Shown: positions 1 through 8,578 of the stretch, piece by piece
Position numbering within the stretch: position 1 is the stretch's first letter
Layout of the letters: every line of letters begins with the position of its first letter
Origin: Calothrix anomala FACHB-343
GTDB taxonomy: Bacteria; Cyanobacteriota; Cyanobacteriia; Cyanobacteriales; Nostocaceae
Direction of reading: 5' to 3'
NCBI RefSeq assembly: GCF_014696435.1
Contig: NZ_JACJQG010000044.1
Location: 1-64,000 of the forward strand
DNA length: 64,000 nt
Notes under the pieces: generated by a model
Databases searched by the model: none
What the model was told of the DNA's origin: nothing
Seen by the model: the letters and a program-made list of their open reading frames with translations, nothing else
Translations under genes and position numbers: made by a program

Positions 1-108
1 ACCACGCTGTAGGGGCACGGCACCGACAATCTTTTGGTACATACAATAATTTTACTGTTGCCGTGCCCCTACGACAGATGTGGTTCAAATAGGTGAAAAC
101 TGCTGTAA
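1..108. repeat. Palindromic MITE-like element, copy 1
   Basis: The element has inverted GC-rich arms (ctgtaggggcacggcac and gccgtgcccctacgacag) around an A/T-rich core at 25-57. A second copy lies at 15095-15200 with the same outer flanks (accac... and ...aggtaaaactgctgta) but the core in the opposite orientation. A diverged short copy is at 28899-28966. No protein is encoded. It may begin before the window. Confidence 0.75.
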
Positions 109-158
109 GCTGTGCTGAGAGAATGAACAAATAAAGCTCAGGAAATAAAAATATTTGT

Positions 159-800
159 TTATTCAAAAAAGCTAATAATTTGTTTCATTACTCGCATTAC
201 ATCGTACATTTCGTTTTGATGAGGGTTAGAGAGAGTAAACTTATTTGATAAAGCATAACATTTTTGCTGCTGATTCAGTTTGACAAATATATAGTCTTCT
301 CCATTGGTTATAAGTCCAAAAATTGGTATTTCTCTGTTAGGGTTTGCCATCATGTAAGTTAAAGTTTGGGGTAAAGCCTGCATCACGCTGAAACCATAGC
401 GTTTTGATTCAATTAACACTACCCAAAATCTATTTTTAACAACTAAAGCATCAATAAACCCTTCTAGGATAAGTTCTTCCGCACCAGCGTTGAGAATTTC
501 TACTTTGACCAATTCCTCACTTTTAATTTTGAAAGGTGGATCGCATAAACCTATTAATTCTAGTAGGGGAGATAGCATAATAATATTGATAGTACCTTCC
601 GTGATGGCACCATCTGCGGCATAATAGAGATAGCGACTCTTAAGCCGATTCAAATAGGCTTTTTCGCTTTCAGAGAGTTCAGGTAGATTTTCACACCATT
701 CTGTAAAAAAATCTAATCCAGATGTCTGAATTAAATTAAATTTATTGTGTACCTCATTTAGGTTAGTAATGGCTTTAGTGATTCCAAGTGTTTTAACCAT
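159..800 (-). CDS. PD-(D/E)XK nuclease-like protein (type I restriction subunit R N-terminal-like)
   Basis: This 213-residue protein resembles the stand-alone cyanobacterial proteins related to the N-terminal nuclease region of type I restriction R subunits. What is visible is an acidic residue in 'EGFIDALVV', about 14 residues later 'LIESKRYGF' giving the E-x-K of a PD-(D/E)XK active site, and then a helix with 'ALPQTLTYMM' typical of the fold. It has no helicase motifs, and no specificity or methylase gene is adjacent, so it is not a complete restriction system. It reads away from rsmB across a 105-bp A/T-rich gap that could hold divergent promoters. The biological role is unknown; a DNA-cleaving activity is inferred from the motif only. 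Confidence 0.7.
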   Translation of the reverse strand: MVKTLGITKAITNLNEVHNKFNLIQTSGLDFFTEWCENLPELSESEKAYLNRLKSRYLYYAADGAITEGTINIIMLSPLLELIGLCDPPFKIKSEELVKVEILNAGAEELILEGFIDALVVKNRFWVVLIESKRYGFSVMQALPQTLTYMMANPNREIPIFGLITNGEDYIFVKLNQQQKCYALSNKFTLSNPHQNEMYDVMRVMKQIISFFE

Positions 801-905
801 AATTTATTGAGTTCAGACAGTTATTTAAGTTGAAAAAGCAATAATTTTTAATCTAAGGATAATTGAGATTCTTTAATTATAAAATCTAATAGTTTAGATA
901 TTTCC

Positions 906-2258
906 ATGATAAACCCGCGTCAAATAGCATTTTTAGCCCTGCGAGATGTTCACAAAGGGGCTTATGCTGATGTTGCTCTCGATAAAGTGCTGCAAAAAGT
1001 TAAGTTACAAGATAGCGATCGCCGTTTAGTTACAGAATTAGTTTATGGTAGCGTCAGACGACAACGCACCCTTGACGCTTTAATTGACCAATTTGGCAAA
1101 AAGAAAGCCCATCAACAACCAAAAGACTTGCGCACGATTCTGCATCTTGGCTTTTACCAACTGTGCTATCAAGAACGCATTCCCGCTTCTGCGGCTGTAA
1201 ATACTACAGTTCAACTAGCGAAGGAAAACGGCTTTCCAGGATTAACAGGTTTTGTCAATGGGATGTTGCGTCAATATATTAGGCAAACAGGGGAAAATGG
1301 GGAAATCCCCTTACAATTACCAGAAAATCCGGCAGAACGTTTAGGCATTTTACACAGCTTTCCAGATTGGATAATTCAAGTTTGGTTAGAACAACTGAGT
1401 TTTGCGGAAGCAGAACAGTTATGTGAATGGATGAATCAATCACCCACCATTGATTTACGCATCAACCCGCTACGCACTTCGATTGATGTGGTCGAACAAG
1501 CGTTAAAATCGGCTGATGTGTTAGTCAAGCGCTTGCCTCATTTACCCCAAGCTTTACGCTTAATTAGTAACAGTGGCGCGATTCAAAATTTACCCGGTTT
1601 TCGTGAGGGTTGGTGGGTTGTTCAAGATAGTAGCGCCCAATTAGTCAGTCATTTACTTGACCCCCAACCAGGTGAGGTAATAATTGATGCTTGTGCTGCA
1701 CCTGGGGGGAAAACTACTCACATTGCGGAATTGATGGGGGATAAAGGAAAAGTTTGGGCTTGCGATCGCACTGCTTCCCGATTGCGCAAACTCCAAGAAA
1801 ATGCACGACGCTTGAATTTGCAATCGATTGAAATTTGTACTGGGGACAGTCGCGAGTTCTCACAATTTACTCATACCGCAGATCGGGTTTTACTCGATGC
1901 ACCCTGTTCTGGTTTAGGAACTCTCCACCGTCATGCTGATGCGCGTTGGCGACAAACACCAGAAACAGTCCAGCAACTTTCTCAACTGCAAAAAGAATTA
2001 TTATCACATACTGCAAAGTTTGTCAAGGCTGGCGGAGTTTTAGTCTACGCTACTTGTACCCTACACCCAGCAGAAAACGAAGCGGTAATTTCCCAGTTTT
2101 TAGCTGAGTCTCCCGACTGGAAAATAGAACCGCCGAGTGCAGATTCACCAATATTTGCCTATTCCACATCGCAAGGCTGGTGCAAAGTTTGGCCGCAGCG
2201 ACATAATATGGATGGCTTTTTTCTGGCTCGCTTAAGAAAAACTAATGATTCCGGGTGA
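906..2258 (+). CDS. rsmB: 16S rRNA (cytosine(967)-C(5))-methyltransferase
   Basis: This 450-residue cytoplasmic enzyme transfers a methyl group from S-adenosylmethionine to C967 of 16S rRNA (RsmB/Sun/Fmu family). Residues 1-135 form a NusB-like RNA-binding domain. The Rossmann methyltransferase domain begins near residue 240 with the SAM-binding 'DACAAPGGKTTH'. Both family cysteines are present: C334 in 'DAPCSGLG' and the catalytic C384 in 'YATCTLHP'. Length and domain order match the family. The ATG start is followed directly by 'NPRQIAFLALRDV', the usual N-terminal run, so the start is probably right. The TerB-like gene follows 57 bp downstream on the same strand and may be co-transcribed. 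Confidence 0.95.
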   Translation: MINPRQIAFLALRDVHKGAYADVALDKVLQKVKLQDSDRRLVTELVYGSVRRQRTLDALIDQFGKKKAHQQPKDLRTILHLGFYQLCYQERIPASAAVNTTVQLAKENGFPGLTGFVNGMLRQYIRQTGENGEIPLQLPENPAERLGILHSFPDWIIQVWLEQLSFAEAEQLCEWMNQSPTIDLRINPLRTSIDVVEQALKSADVLVKRLPHLPQALRLISNSGAIQNLPGFREGWWVVQDSSAQLVSHLLDPQPGEVIIDACAAPGGKTTHIAELMGDKGKVWACDRTASRLRKLQENARRLNLQSIEICTGDSREFSQFTHTADRVLLDAPCSGLGTLHRHADARWRQTPETVQQLSQLQKELLSHTAKFVKAGGVLVYATCTLHPAENEAVISQFLAESPDWKIEPPSADSPIFAYSTSQGWCKVWPQRHNMDGFFLARLRKTNDSG

Positions 2259-2315
2259 TTACTGTAACGAGACTGTACGATTTAATCGAGGTTAAAATCT
2301 CCCAGAGGATGCAGC

Positions 2316-2738
2316 ATGGTTACTGATTCCAATGTGAAAAACTTAGTGAAAATCCTGATTGGTGCAGCCTGGATTGACGGTGTAATCCAGCCGGAAGAAA
2401 GACAATACCTGCGGGAAATAGCCCAAGCCAAAGGTTTAGCTACCGATCCGGAAATTAAGCCTTGGTTGTACGAATTAGTTCCCGTACAGCCAAAAGAGTG
2501 TTATGGCTGGGTGCAAGAATATTTAGGCGATCGCCCAAGTATTGAAGATTGCGTCAGCTTGATTGAAGCGATTAGTGGTTTAATTTACAGCGACGGCGAT
2601 GTAGCGATCGAAGAAGCGCGACTACTGACAAAATTACAGGAGATTACCAAAGCTAGCGAGTCAACCCAAGCAGCCCACACTACTTTACTCAAACAAATTC
2701 AAAAGCTTTATCGGCGTTGGGTTGAAGTGCAAAACTAA
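2316..2738 (+). CDS. TerB-like (tellurite resistance TerB family) protein
   Basis: This 140-residue soluble protein is almost entirely helical. The opening 'ILIGAAWIDGVIQPEERQ' and the later 'SGLIYSDGDVAIEEARLL' are the two acidic, metal-binding-like helix pairs that characterise the TerB/DjlA-N fold (D-G-x-[IV]-x-x-x-E). Cyanobacteria carry many stand-alone copies with no proven role; tellurite resistance should not be assumed, because no other ter genes are present. It follows rsmB in the same orientation. A small palindrome, gacgcggtttatcgcgcc, lies just after the gene near 2768. Confidence 0.75.
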   Translation: MVTDSNVKNLVKILIGAAWIDGVIQPEERQYLREIAQAKGLATDPEIKPWLYELVPVQPKECYGWVQEYLGDRPSIEDCVSLIEAISGLIYSDGDVAIEEARLLTKLQEITKASESTQAAHTTLLKQIQKLYRRWVEVQN

Positions 2739-2831
2739 CTGAGATATATGATTGTTGAGTTAATCAGACGCGGTTTATCGCGCCTGTGGAAGAGTTTAAA
2801 ATTTGCTAATTTAATTCAGCTTTTTCACTGC

Positions 2832-3056
2832 TTATGACTTCGGTTCACCCAGACCCGGAGTTTCTTCTTTTTGAACTTTGGGAACAAAGTCAGGACGTTC
2901 TTTGCTTTCCCAACCGGGGGGACGCTTAGAGTTATACCAAGCGATAGAACCGATGGTAACAGCAGCAATAAAACCAAATACATAAACAAAGGTAAAAGCA
3001 AACGGAAAATGGGGCCCGTTTACCGCCTGTGCTGCTGTCTGCATAAATAAAAGCAT
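2832..3056 (-). CDS. Small single-span thylakoid protein, probably Psb35-like
   Basis: This 74-residue protein has one hydrophobic segment (residues about 18-41, 'FAFTFVYVFGFIAAVTIGSIAW') followed by a conserved-looking cytoplasmic motif 'YNSKRPPGWESKERPDF' and a charged tail. The short N-terminus, single helix and post-helix 'RPPGWE' are what I associate with the Ssl2148/Psb35 family, which stabilises the CP47 assembly module and its high-light-inducible proteins during photosystem II biogenesis. That assignment is from memory and not certain; the membrane topology is read directly. A TAGGAG Shine-Dalgarno about 10 nt upstream supports the start at 3056 over the Met five codons later. Confidence 0.6.
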   Translation of the reverse strand: MLLFMQTAAQAVNGPHFPFAFTFVYVFGFIAAVTIGSIAWYNSKRPPGWESKERPDFVPKVQKEETPGLGEPKS

Positions 3057-3142
3057 GAGTATATTCTCCTAGCTTAGGTAACGCTACTTAACAGACTATA
3101 AAATGAGCGTAACACCTAACATCCCCCATGAGTTTGAATCAC

Positions 3143-3186
3143 ATGGTCAATAGTCAATAGTCAATAGTCAATAGTCATTGGTCATT
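3143..3186. repeat. Heptanucleotide tandem array (agtcaat)
   Basis: About six near-perfect 7-bp units (gtcaatagtcaata...) lie between the Psb35-like gene and the class A PBP gene. This is a short tandemly repeated repetitive (STRR) sequence of the kind known from heterocystous cyanobacteria. Confidence 0.85.
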
Positions 3187-3190
3187 AATC

Positions 3191-3281
3191 ATACCAATCT
3201 ACGGTTTGATACGTAATTAAGATTCCCGTAGGGGCGGGGTTTCCCCGCCCTTGTGTTGGTTTGAATGATTGCAGTTTAGTA
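3191..3281. repeat. Dispersed palindromic element, family B, copy 1
   Basis: This roughly 90-bp non-coding element reads ataccaatctacggttt... through gtaggggcggggtttcccc to ...gcagtttagta. A second copy with the same ends and central hairpin (GGGCGGGG-ttt-CCCCGCCC) is at 44931-45032. Both copies sit next to heptamer arrays between genes. Confidence 0.75.
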
Positions 3282-3316
3282 TCAACAGTCAACCCTCAAC
3301 CCTCAACCGTCAACAA

Positions 3317-5812
3317 TTACTGCGATGAAGATGGTCTAAGTCTTTCCCGCCAAGAAGGTTGTGATGGGGATGAATTTCTCGAACTACCTGATGAACTACC
3401 ACCTGATGAACTACCACTGGATGATGAAGACGATCGCCTAGATCTGCGAGGTGTGGAAGGCTCAGATGATTCTACGCGCCTGCGCCGTCTGGAGCGAGAT
3501 TCAGAAGAATCGCTGTTATTGTTATTGCTGGATTCTTCGCTGCGATAGCGTCGCCGTCTCCGAGATGAAGATGAAGATGTGTCATTATCTTGCTGTTGGT
3601 AATAACGTCTGCGGCGTCTGGGCGTTTCTTCTTGTTGTTGGTCTTCTTGAGAATATCTGCGCCGCCTTCTTGATGAACGTTCTTCGTTATTATTGTCCTC
3701 ATCGTCATCTGAGGATATGGCTTTATTGACAATTCGTCCTGGTTTTATGGGTTTAGCTTTAATGGTAGCTTTACGACCTTCGAGTTTAGGACGCGCCGGA
3801 AACTTTTCTACTGGCATATCTTTGACAGCTTCTTCCATAAATTCGTGCCAGGTGTAAGCCGCACTACCGCTACTACCCCAGGTAGGGCGATTGTCATCAT
3901 TCCCTAACCAAACTCCAGTTACCAGTTGGGGAATGTAACCAATAAACCATAAATCGCGGGCTTCGTCGGAGGTACCAGTCTTACCTGCGACTTGTCTATT
4001 ATTTAATTGGGCTGCAGCACCCGTACCAGCTTCGACAACGTTGCGCAACATCCAAGTCATAATTGCGGCACTATCAGCATCAAGTGCCCGCTTGGAGGCG
4101 AAATTTGCTGACCAAATTACTTCACCTTGGCGGTTGAGGATACGGCGAATACCATGTACTTCTGTGTGTAAGCCTTGGGTGGCAAAACTACCGTAGGCGC
4201 TAGTTATTTCTAGCAAATTTACTTCATTTGAGCCTAAAGCTAGGGAATATGTGGGCTTAAGTTGAGATTTAATGCCCATTTCTTGGGCAAGCTTAATTGT
4301 TGGCTCAAATCCCACATCAATTAAGGCTTTGACGGCAATGATGTTAATGGAACTTGTGAGCGCATCGCGCATTGTCATCCAGCCGCGAAATTTTTCGCTG
4401 TAGTTTTTCGGTTCGTAGCCATCGACTACAAGGGGTGCATCGAGGTAGCTTTGATAGGGACTTTTACCAGATGCGATCGCTGTTGCATAAACAAAGCTTT
4501 TAAAAGTCGAGCCTGGTTGCCGTTGGGCTTGTGTCACCCGGTTAAACTGGTTTTTACCAAAGTCTTTACCCCCAACCATCGCCTGAATTTCCCCATTCCG
4601 GGGATCGATGGCTACCATTGCAGCTTGTTTAAAGTTTTCCCAGCGTCCCTGATTTCTCAGTGTTTTGGCTACGGCTTCCTCTGCAAATTTCTGCCAAGTT
4701 GGGTTTAAAGTGGTTTCTACTACCAAACCCCCACCAGCTAACACATCAGCAGAAACATACTTGGGCAATTCTTGTTGAATAAAGGTAGTAAAGTAGGGAA
4801 ATTCTACTTGCAGTCGCTTCGGTAAACTGCTGTTGAGGGTAAGGGCTTCTTGGCTGGCAGCTTCCCTTTCAGAGGTAGTGATTATACCATCCTCCTGCAT
4901 TCTTTGCAACACCAAATTCCGCCGAGCTTTGGCGGCTTGGGGATTTCTGTCTGGGGAATACAGGCTAGGGGCTGGCGCTAAACCGGCAATGGTCGCCATT
5001 TCTGGTAATGTCAGTTGATCTACGGATTTACTAAAGTAAACCCATGCAGCATCAGCTACACCATAAGCCCCAGATCCCAAATACACCAAATTCAAATAAC
5101 GCTCAAGAATTTGGTCTTTGGTTAATTCTTGCTCCATTTTTTGCGCTAACCGCACTTCTTTGAGTTTGCGCCAGATAGTTTTTTCTTGTTTGATAAATAA
5201 AATCCGGGCTAGTTGTTGGGTAATGGTGCTACCGCCTTCTACCACATTTTGCGATCGCAAATTATTCCAAACAGCTCTAACTATACCTTGGGGATCGACG
5301 CCATTATGTTGCTGAAATCGCCGATCTTCGGAAGCAATGAAAGCTTGTTTTAACTTATCTGGTATTTGCTCTAGTTTGATCTGGTCTCTAGCAGCTTCCC
5401 CTTGCTGTTGTAAGATACTACCGTCTGCGGCTTTAATCGTCAAAGTTTGTTCGCGGACAACAGCATTTAACTCTGATTTATCTGGTAGAGTCCGGTCTAT
5501 GCTAGCAATTCCATAATTAAATGCAACGATCCCACCACCGATACTTAAGCTTCCCCAAAACCACAGGCGACGATAAAAGGGTTTTTCTTTGGTGGATAGT
5601 TTAGCAATTACTCCAGATGAGACTTTTTGCATCTGGCTAAGTACTTGCTTTCCTTTGTCCAGCTTTGTTGGTGGTAAATTCTCATTTATAGATTCTTCTG
5701 GGACAGATTCTTCATGTTCGAGATGATTACCAGATGACAATTGTGGTTGCTCCTTGTCAGATGCACTTAAATCAGTTGTTCCTTGCTTGAACCAGGAGGT
5801 AAGTTTCCTCAC
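3317..5812 (-). CDS. Class A penicillin-binding protein (PBP1A-type glycosyltransferase/transpeptidase)
   Basis: This 831-residue protein polymerises lipid II and cross-links peptidoglycan in the periplasm. It has a cytoplasmic N-terminus and one membrane span (about 79-105). A GT51 glycosyltransferase domain follows, with catalytic E162 in 'SEDRRFQQHNGVD' and downstream 'GGSTITQQLAR'. The transpeptidase domain carries S435 in STFK, an 'SSIN' motif and K611 in KTGT, so both activities look intact. Residues from about 690 form a low-complexity tail with four RRRRR cassettes separated by acidic and Gln/Ser/Asn stretches, ending in a Ser/Gly run. The tail is much longer and more charged than the core family needs. 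The gene stands alone, with a 215-bp A/T-rich gap to folK. Confidence 0.92.
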   Translation of the reverse strand: MRKLTSWFKQGTTDLSASDKEQPQLSSGNHLEHEESVPEESINENLPPTKLDKGKQVLSQMQKVSSGVIAKLSTKEKPFYRRLWFWGSLSIGGGIVAFNYGIASIDRTLPDKSELNAVVREQTLTIKAADGSILQQQGEAARDQIKLEQIPDKLKQAFIASEDRRFQQHNGVDPQGIVRAVWNNLRSQNVVEGGSTITQQLARILFIKQEKTIWRKLKEVRLAQKMEQELTKDQILERYLNLVYLGSGAYGVADAAWVYFSKSVDQLTLPEMATIAGLAPAPSLYSPDRNPQAAKARRNLVLQRMQEDGIITTSEREAASQEALTLNSSLPKRLQVEFPYFTTFIQQELPKYVSADVLAGGGLVVETTLNPTWQKFAEEAVAKTLRNQGRWENFKQAAMVAIDPRNGEIQAMVGGKDFGKNQFNRVTQAQRQPGSTFKSFVYATAIASGKSPYQSYLDAPLVVDGYEPKNYSEKFRGWMTMRDALTSSINIIAVKALIDVGFEPTIKLAQEMGIKSQLKPTYSLALGSNEVNLLEITSAYGSFATQGLHTEVHGIRRILNRQGEVIWSANFASKRALDADSAAIMTWMLRNVVEAGTGAAAQLNNRQVAGKTGTSDEARDLWFIGYIPQLVTGVWLGNDDNRPTWGSSGSAAYTWHEFMEEAVKDMPVEKFPARPKLEGRKATIKAKPIKPGRIVNKAISSDDDEDNNNEERSSRRRRRYSQEDQQQEETPRRRRRYYQQQDNDTSSSSSRRRRRYRSEESSNNNNSDSSESRSRRRRRVESSEPSTPRRSRRSSSSSSGSSSGGSSSGSSRNSSPSQPSWRERLRPSSSQ

Positions 5813-6027
5813 GTTAGTTTCTCGCTCAAATGTAGTTGCTATCTAACCACCAGTATGGTTGGGGTTAGTGTATCGCCTTTGTGTTAGTATAATATCCCAT
5901 AAATAAACAAGTGAATTTAGTAAAATACAATGTTTTTTTGGAATTCTTTAGATTTGATCCCGTAAATATTAATACAAAAATTTATGAATTTTCACAGCTA
6001 AAATACTGTGATTAGCAACTAAAAAAT

Positions 6028-6573
6028 ATGCCGCTAGGTATAAGCAAAAAGACGAGTAGCATGTCCGCAACAGACAAGCTCGCTACAGATGCGATCGCAG
6101 CGATCGCTCTTGGTAGTAATATTGGCGATTCACAAGAAATTTTAGAAGCAGCGATCGCGACTTTAGCCAACACTCCAGGTATTTTTCTCCAAGCAAAATC
6201 CCACTGGTATCAAACCGCAGCCATCGGCCCGCCACAACCAGATTACTTAAACGGCTGCGCCCTAATCAAAATATTCATGCTCCCGCATCTGTTATTAGAA
6301 ACATTATTAGCAATCGAACAAAAATTTGGGCGTGTACGTCAAGAGCGGTGGGGCCCCCGTACCCTAGATTTAGATTTGCTGTTATATGATGACTTAATTA
6401 TTGATACACCCACCCTGCAAATCCCCCATCCGCGAATGCGGGAGCGGGCGTTTGTTCTGGTTCCCTTGGCAGAAATCGCCCCCAATTGGGTAGAACCAGT
6501 ATCCGGATGTGTTATTAAAGATTTGGTTAAAGAGGTTAACTGTTCTGATGTACATTTATTGATGGGCAGTTAA
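6028..6573 (+). CDS. folK: 2-amino-4-hydroxy-6-hydroxymethyldihydropteridine diphosphokinase
   Basis: HPPK transfers pyrophosphate from ATP to 6-hydroxymethyl-7,8-dihydropterin in folate synthesis. The family landmarks are present: 'IALGSNIGDSQEIL' near the N-terminus, then 'RWGPRTLDLDLLLYDD' with the acidic Mg-ATP ligands, and 'LQIPHPRMRERAFVLVPL'. The 181-residue length suits a monofunctional enzyme. Two ATG starts are possible: 6028 and 6061 (M12, giving 'MSATDK...'). Neither has a good Shine-Dalgarno, and the first 11 residues add nothing to the conserved fold, so 6061 is a fair alternative. The Nudix gene follows in the same orientation. Confidence 0.93.
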   Translation: MPLGISKKTSSMSATDKLATDAIAAIALGSNIGDSQEILEAAIATLANTPGIFLQAKSHWYQTAAIGPPQPDYLNGCALIKIFMLPHLLLETLLAIEQKFGRVRQERWGPRTLDLDLLLYDDLIIDTPTLQIPHPRMRERAFVLVPLAEIAPNWVEPVSGCVIKDLVKEVNCSDVHLLMGS

Positions 6574-6655
6574 AATTACACCCCATAAACGCAGGAAACC
6601 TAGACCTAACAAGCCTGAGAGTTGGCCTGTGTATCTAAAGACACTCAATCATACT

Positions 6656-7204
6656 ATGCCACTAGGTAGAGAATTACCACAGCTGCTAAGACAACGTTTG
6701 TTCTATAAAGGACGCAAGTTTAACTTTGAAGTTAATCGCTTGCGCTTACCTAACAAAGCCGAGGGCGAATGGGAATGTATTCGTCACCCCGGTGGTGCGC
6801 TAGCTGTGCCTGTGACAGCCGATGGTAAGCTGATACTGCTGCGTCAGTACCGCTTTGCAATTCAAGGCAGAATCATCGAATTTCCCGCCGGTACTCTAGA
6901 ACTCAATGAAGATCCCCTAGAAGCAGTACAGCGAGAACTTCAAGAAGAAACCGGTTATCGTGCCCAAAAGTGGGATAAATTAGGAGAGTTTTTCCTCGCT
7001 CCTGGATATTCTGACGAAATCCTCTATGCTTTTCTGGCGCGAGATTTAGAAAAGTTAGAGACACCGCCAGCAAAAGAAGAAGATGAAGATATCGAAATTC
7101 TTTATTACACCCCCGAAGAACTGGAGAAAGCCTTTATCGATGGCGAACCAGTAGATGCGAAAACGATTTCTAGCTTTTTGTTAGCTCGTCCTTTCTTAAC
7201 CTAA
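6656..7204 (+). CDS. Nudix hydrolase, ADP-ribose pyrophosphatase type
   Basis: A complete Nudix box (G-x5-E-x7-REL-x-EE-x-G) spans 'GTLELNED...RELQEETGY', preceded by 'LRQYRFAIQGRIIEFPAG'. That R-x-R...E-x-P-A-G spacing is typical of ADP-ribose and nucleoside-diphosphate-sugar pyrophosphatases. The expected reaction is ADP-ribose to AMP plus ribose-5-phosphate, although substrate cannot be settled from sequence. The frame stays open upstream to a GTG at 6629; I prefer the ATG at 6656 because the next residues, 'MPLGRELPQLL', read as the normal N-terminus. Only 9 bp separate its stop from the ADP-ribosylglycohydrolase gene, so the two are very probably co-transcribed. Confidence 0.85.
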   Translation: MPLGRELPQLLRQRLFYKGRKFNFEVNRLRLPNKAEGEWECIRHPGGALAVPVTADGKLILLRQYRFAIQGRIIEFPAGTLELNEDPLEAVQRELQEETGYRAQKWDKLGEFFLAPGYSDEILYAFLARDLEKLETPPAKEEDEDIEILYYTPEELEKAFIDGEPVDAKTISSFLLARPFLT

Positions 7205-7213
7205 AGTGTTGAT

Positions 7214-8056
7214 ATGCTCATCGAATTAGCAATTGGCGATGCCTACGGTGCAGGCTTTGAATACGCTAATGAAGTGAGCGTCTATAACGATTTGAGTCGA
7301 TACGTATCACATCCGCGTCATCGACTCATACCGGGTAGCTATACAGATGATACCCAAATGAGTATTGCGATCGCTGAAGTCATAGTATCAGCAGCACAGT
7401 GGACACCAGAAGTATTAGCACAGAGTTTTGTGACTTGCTTTAAACGCGATCGCCGAGAAGGTTACGCTAGTGGATTCTACCATTTTCTTCTCGAAATTCA
7501 AGATGGCAGCGAGTTTTTAGCCAAAATTCGCCCAGATAGTGACAAAAGCGGTGCTGCAATGCGTGCAGGGCCAATTGGGATTTTCTCCACACCCGAAAAA
7601 GTCATCGAAGCCGCAACCATTCAAGCCGCTATTACCCACAATACACCAGATGGCATTAACGCCGCCGTTGCCGCCGCCTTAATGACGCATTATTTCATTT
7701 ATAAACTCGGGCCGAAACGCAAATTAGGACAGTTTATTGAAAGCTATGTACTATCTGGCGAATGGTCAAAACCTTGGGAAGGTAAAGTTAAATCTAAAGG
7801 CTGGATGAGCGTCAGAGCAGCCATTACCGCAGTCATTCGCAACGATAGCATGAGCGAACTATTGCAAGATTGTATCGCCTTTACCGGCGATGTCGATACA
7901 GTTGCCACCATCGCCCTCGCAGCTGGTTCTTGTAGTCAAGAAATTGCCCAAGATATCCCTGAACATCTAGTTACAGGGTTAGAAAATGGAACCTACGGTA
8001 GAGATTATCTCATCGAATTAGATAAGCAATTGATGAGTTTAGTAGGTAAAATATAG
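7214..8056 (+). CDS. ADP-ribosylglycohydrolase family protein
   Basis: This 280-residue protein of the DraG/ARH family is expected to hydrolyse the bond between ADP-ribose and a protein, nucleic acid or small molecule. The dinuclear-metal ligands are in place: 'SYTDDTQMSIA' (T-D-D-T) in the N-terminal third and 'FTGDVDTVATIALAAGS' (G-D-x-D-T) near the C-terminus, with the fold's 'LAIGDAYGAGFEY' opening at residue 5. The very short lead-in to that motif is slightly unusual but leaves the fold complete. Its product, ADP-ribose, is the likely substrate of the Nudix enzyme encoded immediately upstream, suggesting a two-step clearance module. Confidence 0.88.
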   Translation: MLIELAIGDAYGAGFEYANEVSVYNDLSRYVSHPRHRLIPGSYTDDTQMSIAIAEVIVSAAQWTPEVLAQSFVTCFKRDRREGYASGFYHFLLEIQDGSEFLAKIRPDSDKSGAAMRAGPIGIFSTPEKVIEAATIQAAITHNTPDGINAAVAAALMTHYFIYKLGPKRKLGQFIESYVLSGEWSKPWEGKVKSKGWMSVRAAITAVIRNDSMSELLQDCIAFTGDVDTVATIALAAGSCSQEIAQDIPEHLVTGLENGTYGRDYLIELDKQLMSLVGKI

Positions 8057-8296
8057 AGCCGATATCTATTGCGCTCTAACTCTTAAAACCCACATAACCA
8101 AGTAGACATTCCTCACCTAAAATCAAACATCTTAATACAACATCTCATTAACTCATAGCTCATTCTCCGCGTACCTCCGCGCTTACCTTAGCGATACTTT
8201 GCGTTTAAATTTTAACTCTCCATTCACAACGATTGAACTCTTATTGATAATTGCTATAATCACAATTACCAATGTTGCATTAATGTTGACAATAAA

Positions 8297-8554
8297 ATGA
8301 CCAGCTTACCGACAAATAACGTATTTTTTATTTTAGGAATTATTTTTATCTTTATTGCTGTACTAGGACAAACTAAACTAGGTTTTGCCGAAATTAATCC
8401 CGGTTGTTTTGGCAGAACTTTAGCCTTATTTATAGGTTTATTCAGTTTAGCAATTGCGCTAGGTTTGGGAACCCCTTCTTTAGAAAGCCTAAATTTATTG
8501 ATTCAATATCTCCCCAATCAACTGCAAAACCTGGGCGGATTTGCATTTGATTGA
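8297..8554 (+). CDS. Small two-span membrane protein of unknown function
   Basis: I do not recognise this 85-residue protein. Two hydrophobic segments are visible, about residues 8-24 ('VFFILGIIFIFIAVLG') and 40-60 ('TLALFIGLFSLAIALGLG'), linked by a short polar loop 'QTKLGFAEINPGCFGR'. The C-terminal 25 residues are amphipathic. It is isolated, in the same direction as the ADP-ribosylglycohydrolase but 240 bp away across an A/T-rich gap in which I see nothing else. It is supported by its uninterrupted hydrophobic pattern only. Confidence 0.5.
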   Translation: MTSLPTNNVFFILGIIFIFIAVLGQTKLGFAEINPGCFGRTLALFIGLFSLAIALGLGTPSLESLNLLIQYLPNQLQNLGGFAFD

Positions 8555-8578
8555 TTAGGCTCTTAAGCAAATAAGAGC

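Noticed and set aside
159-800. Start of a restriction-modification or defence island
   Set aside because: No methylase, specificity, helicase or other defence gene accompanies it; neighbours are housekeeping genes.
3261-3548. Plus-strand frame with an acidic Glu/Asp/Leu-rich product
   Set aside because: It is antisense to the Arg/Ser-rich codons of the class A PBP tail; composition is explained by that low-complexity sequence.
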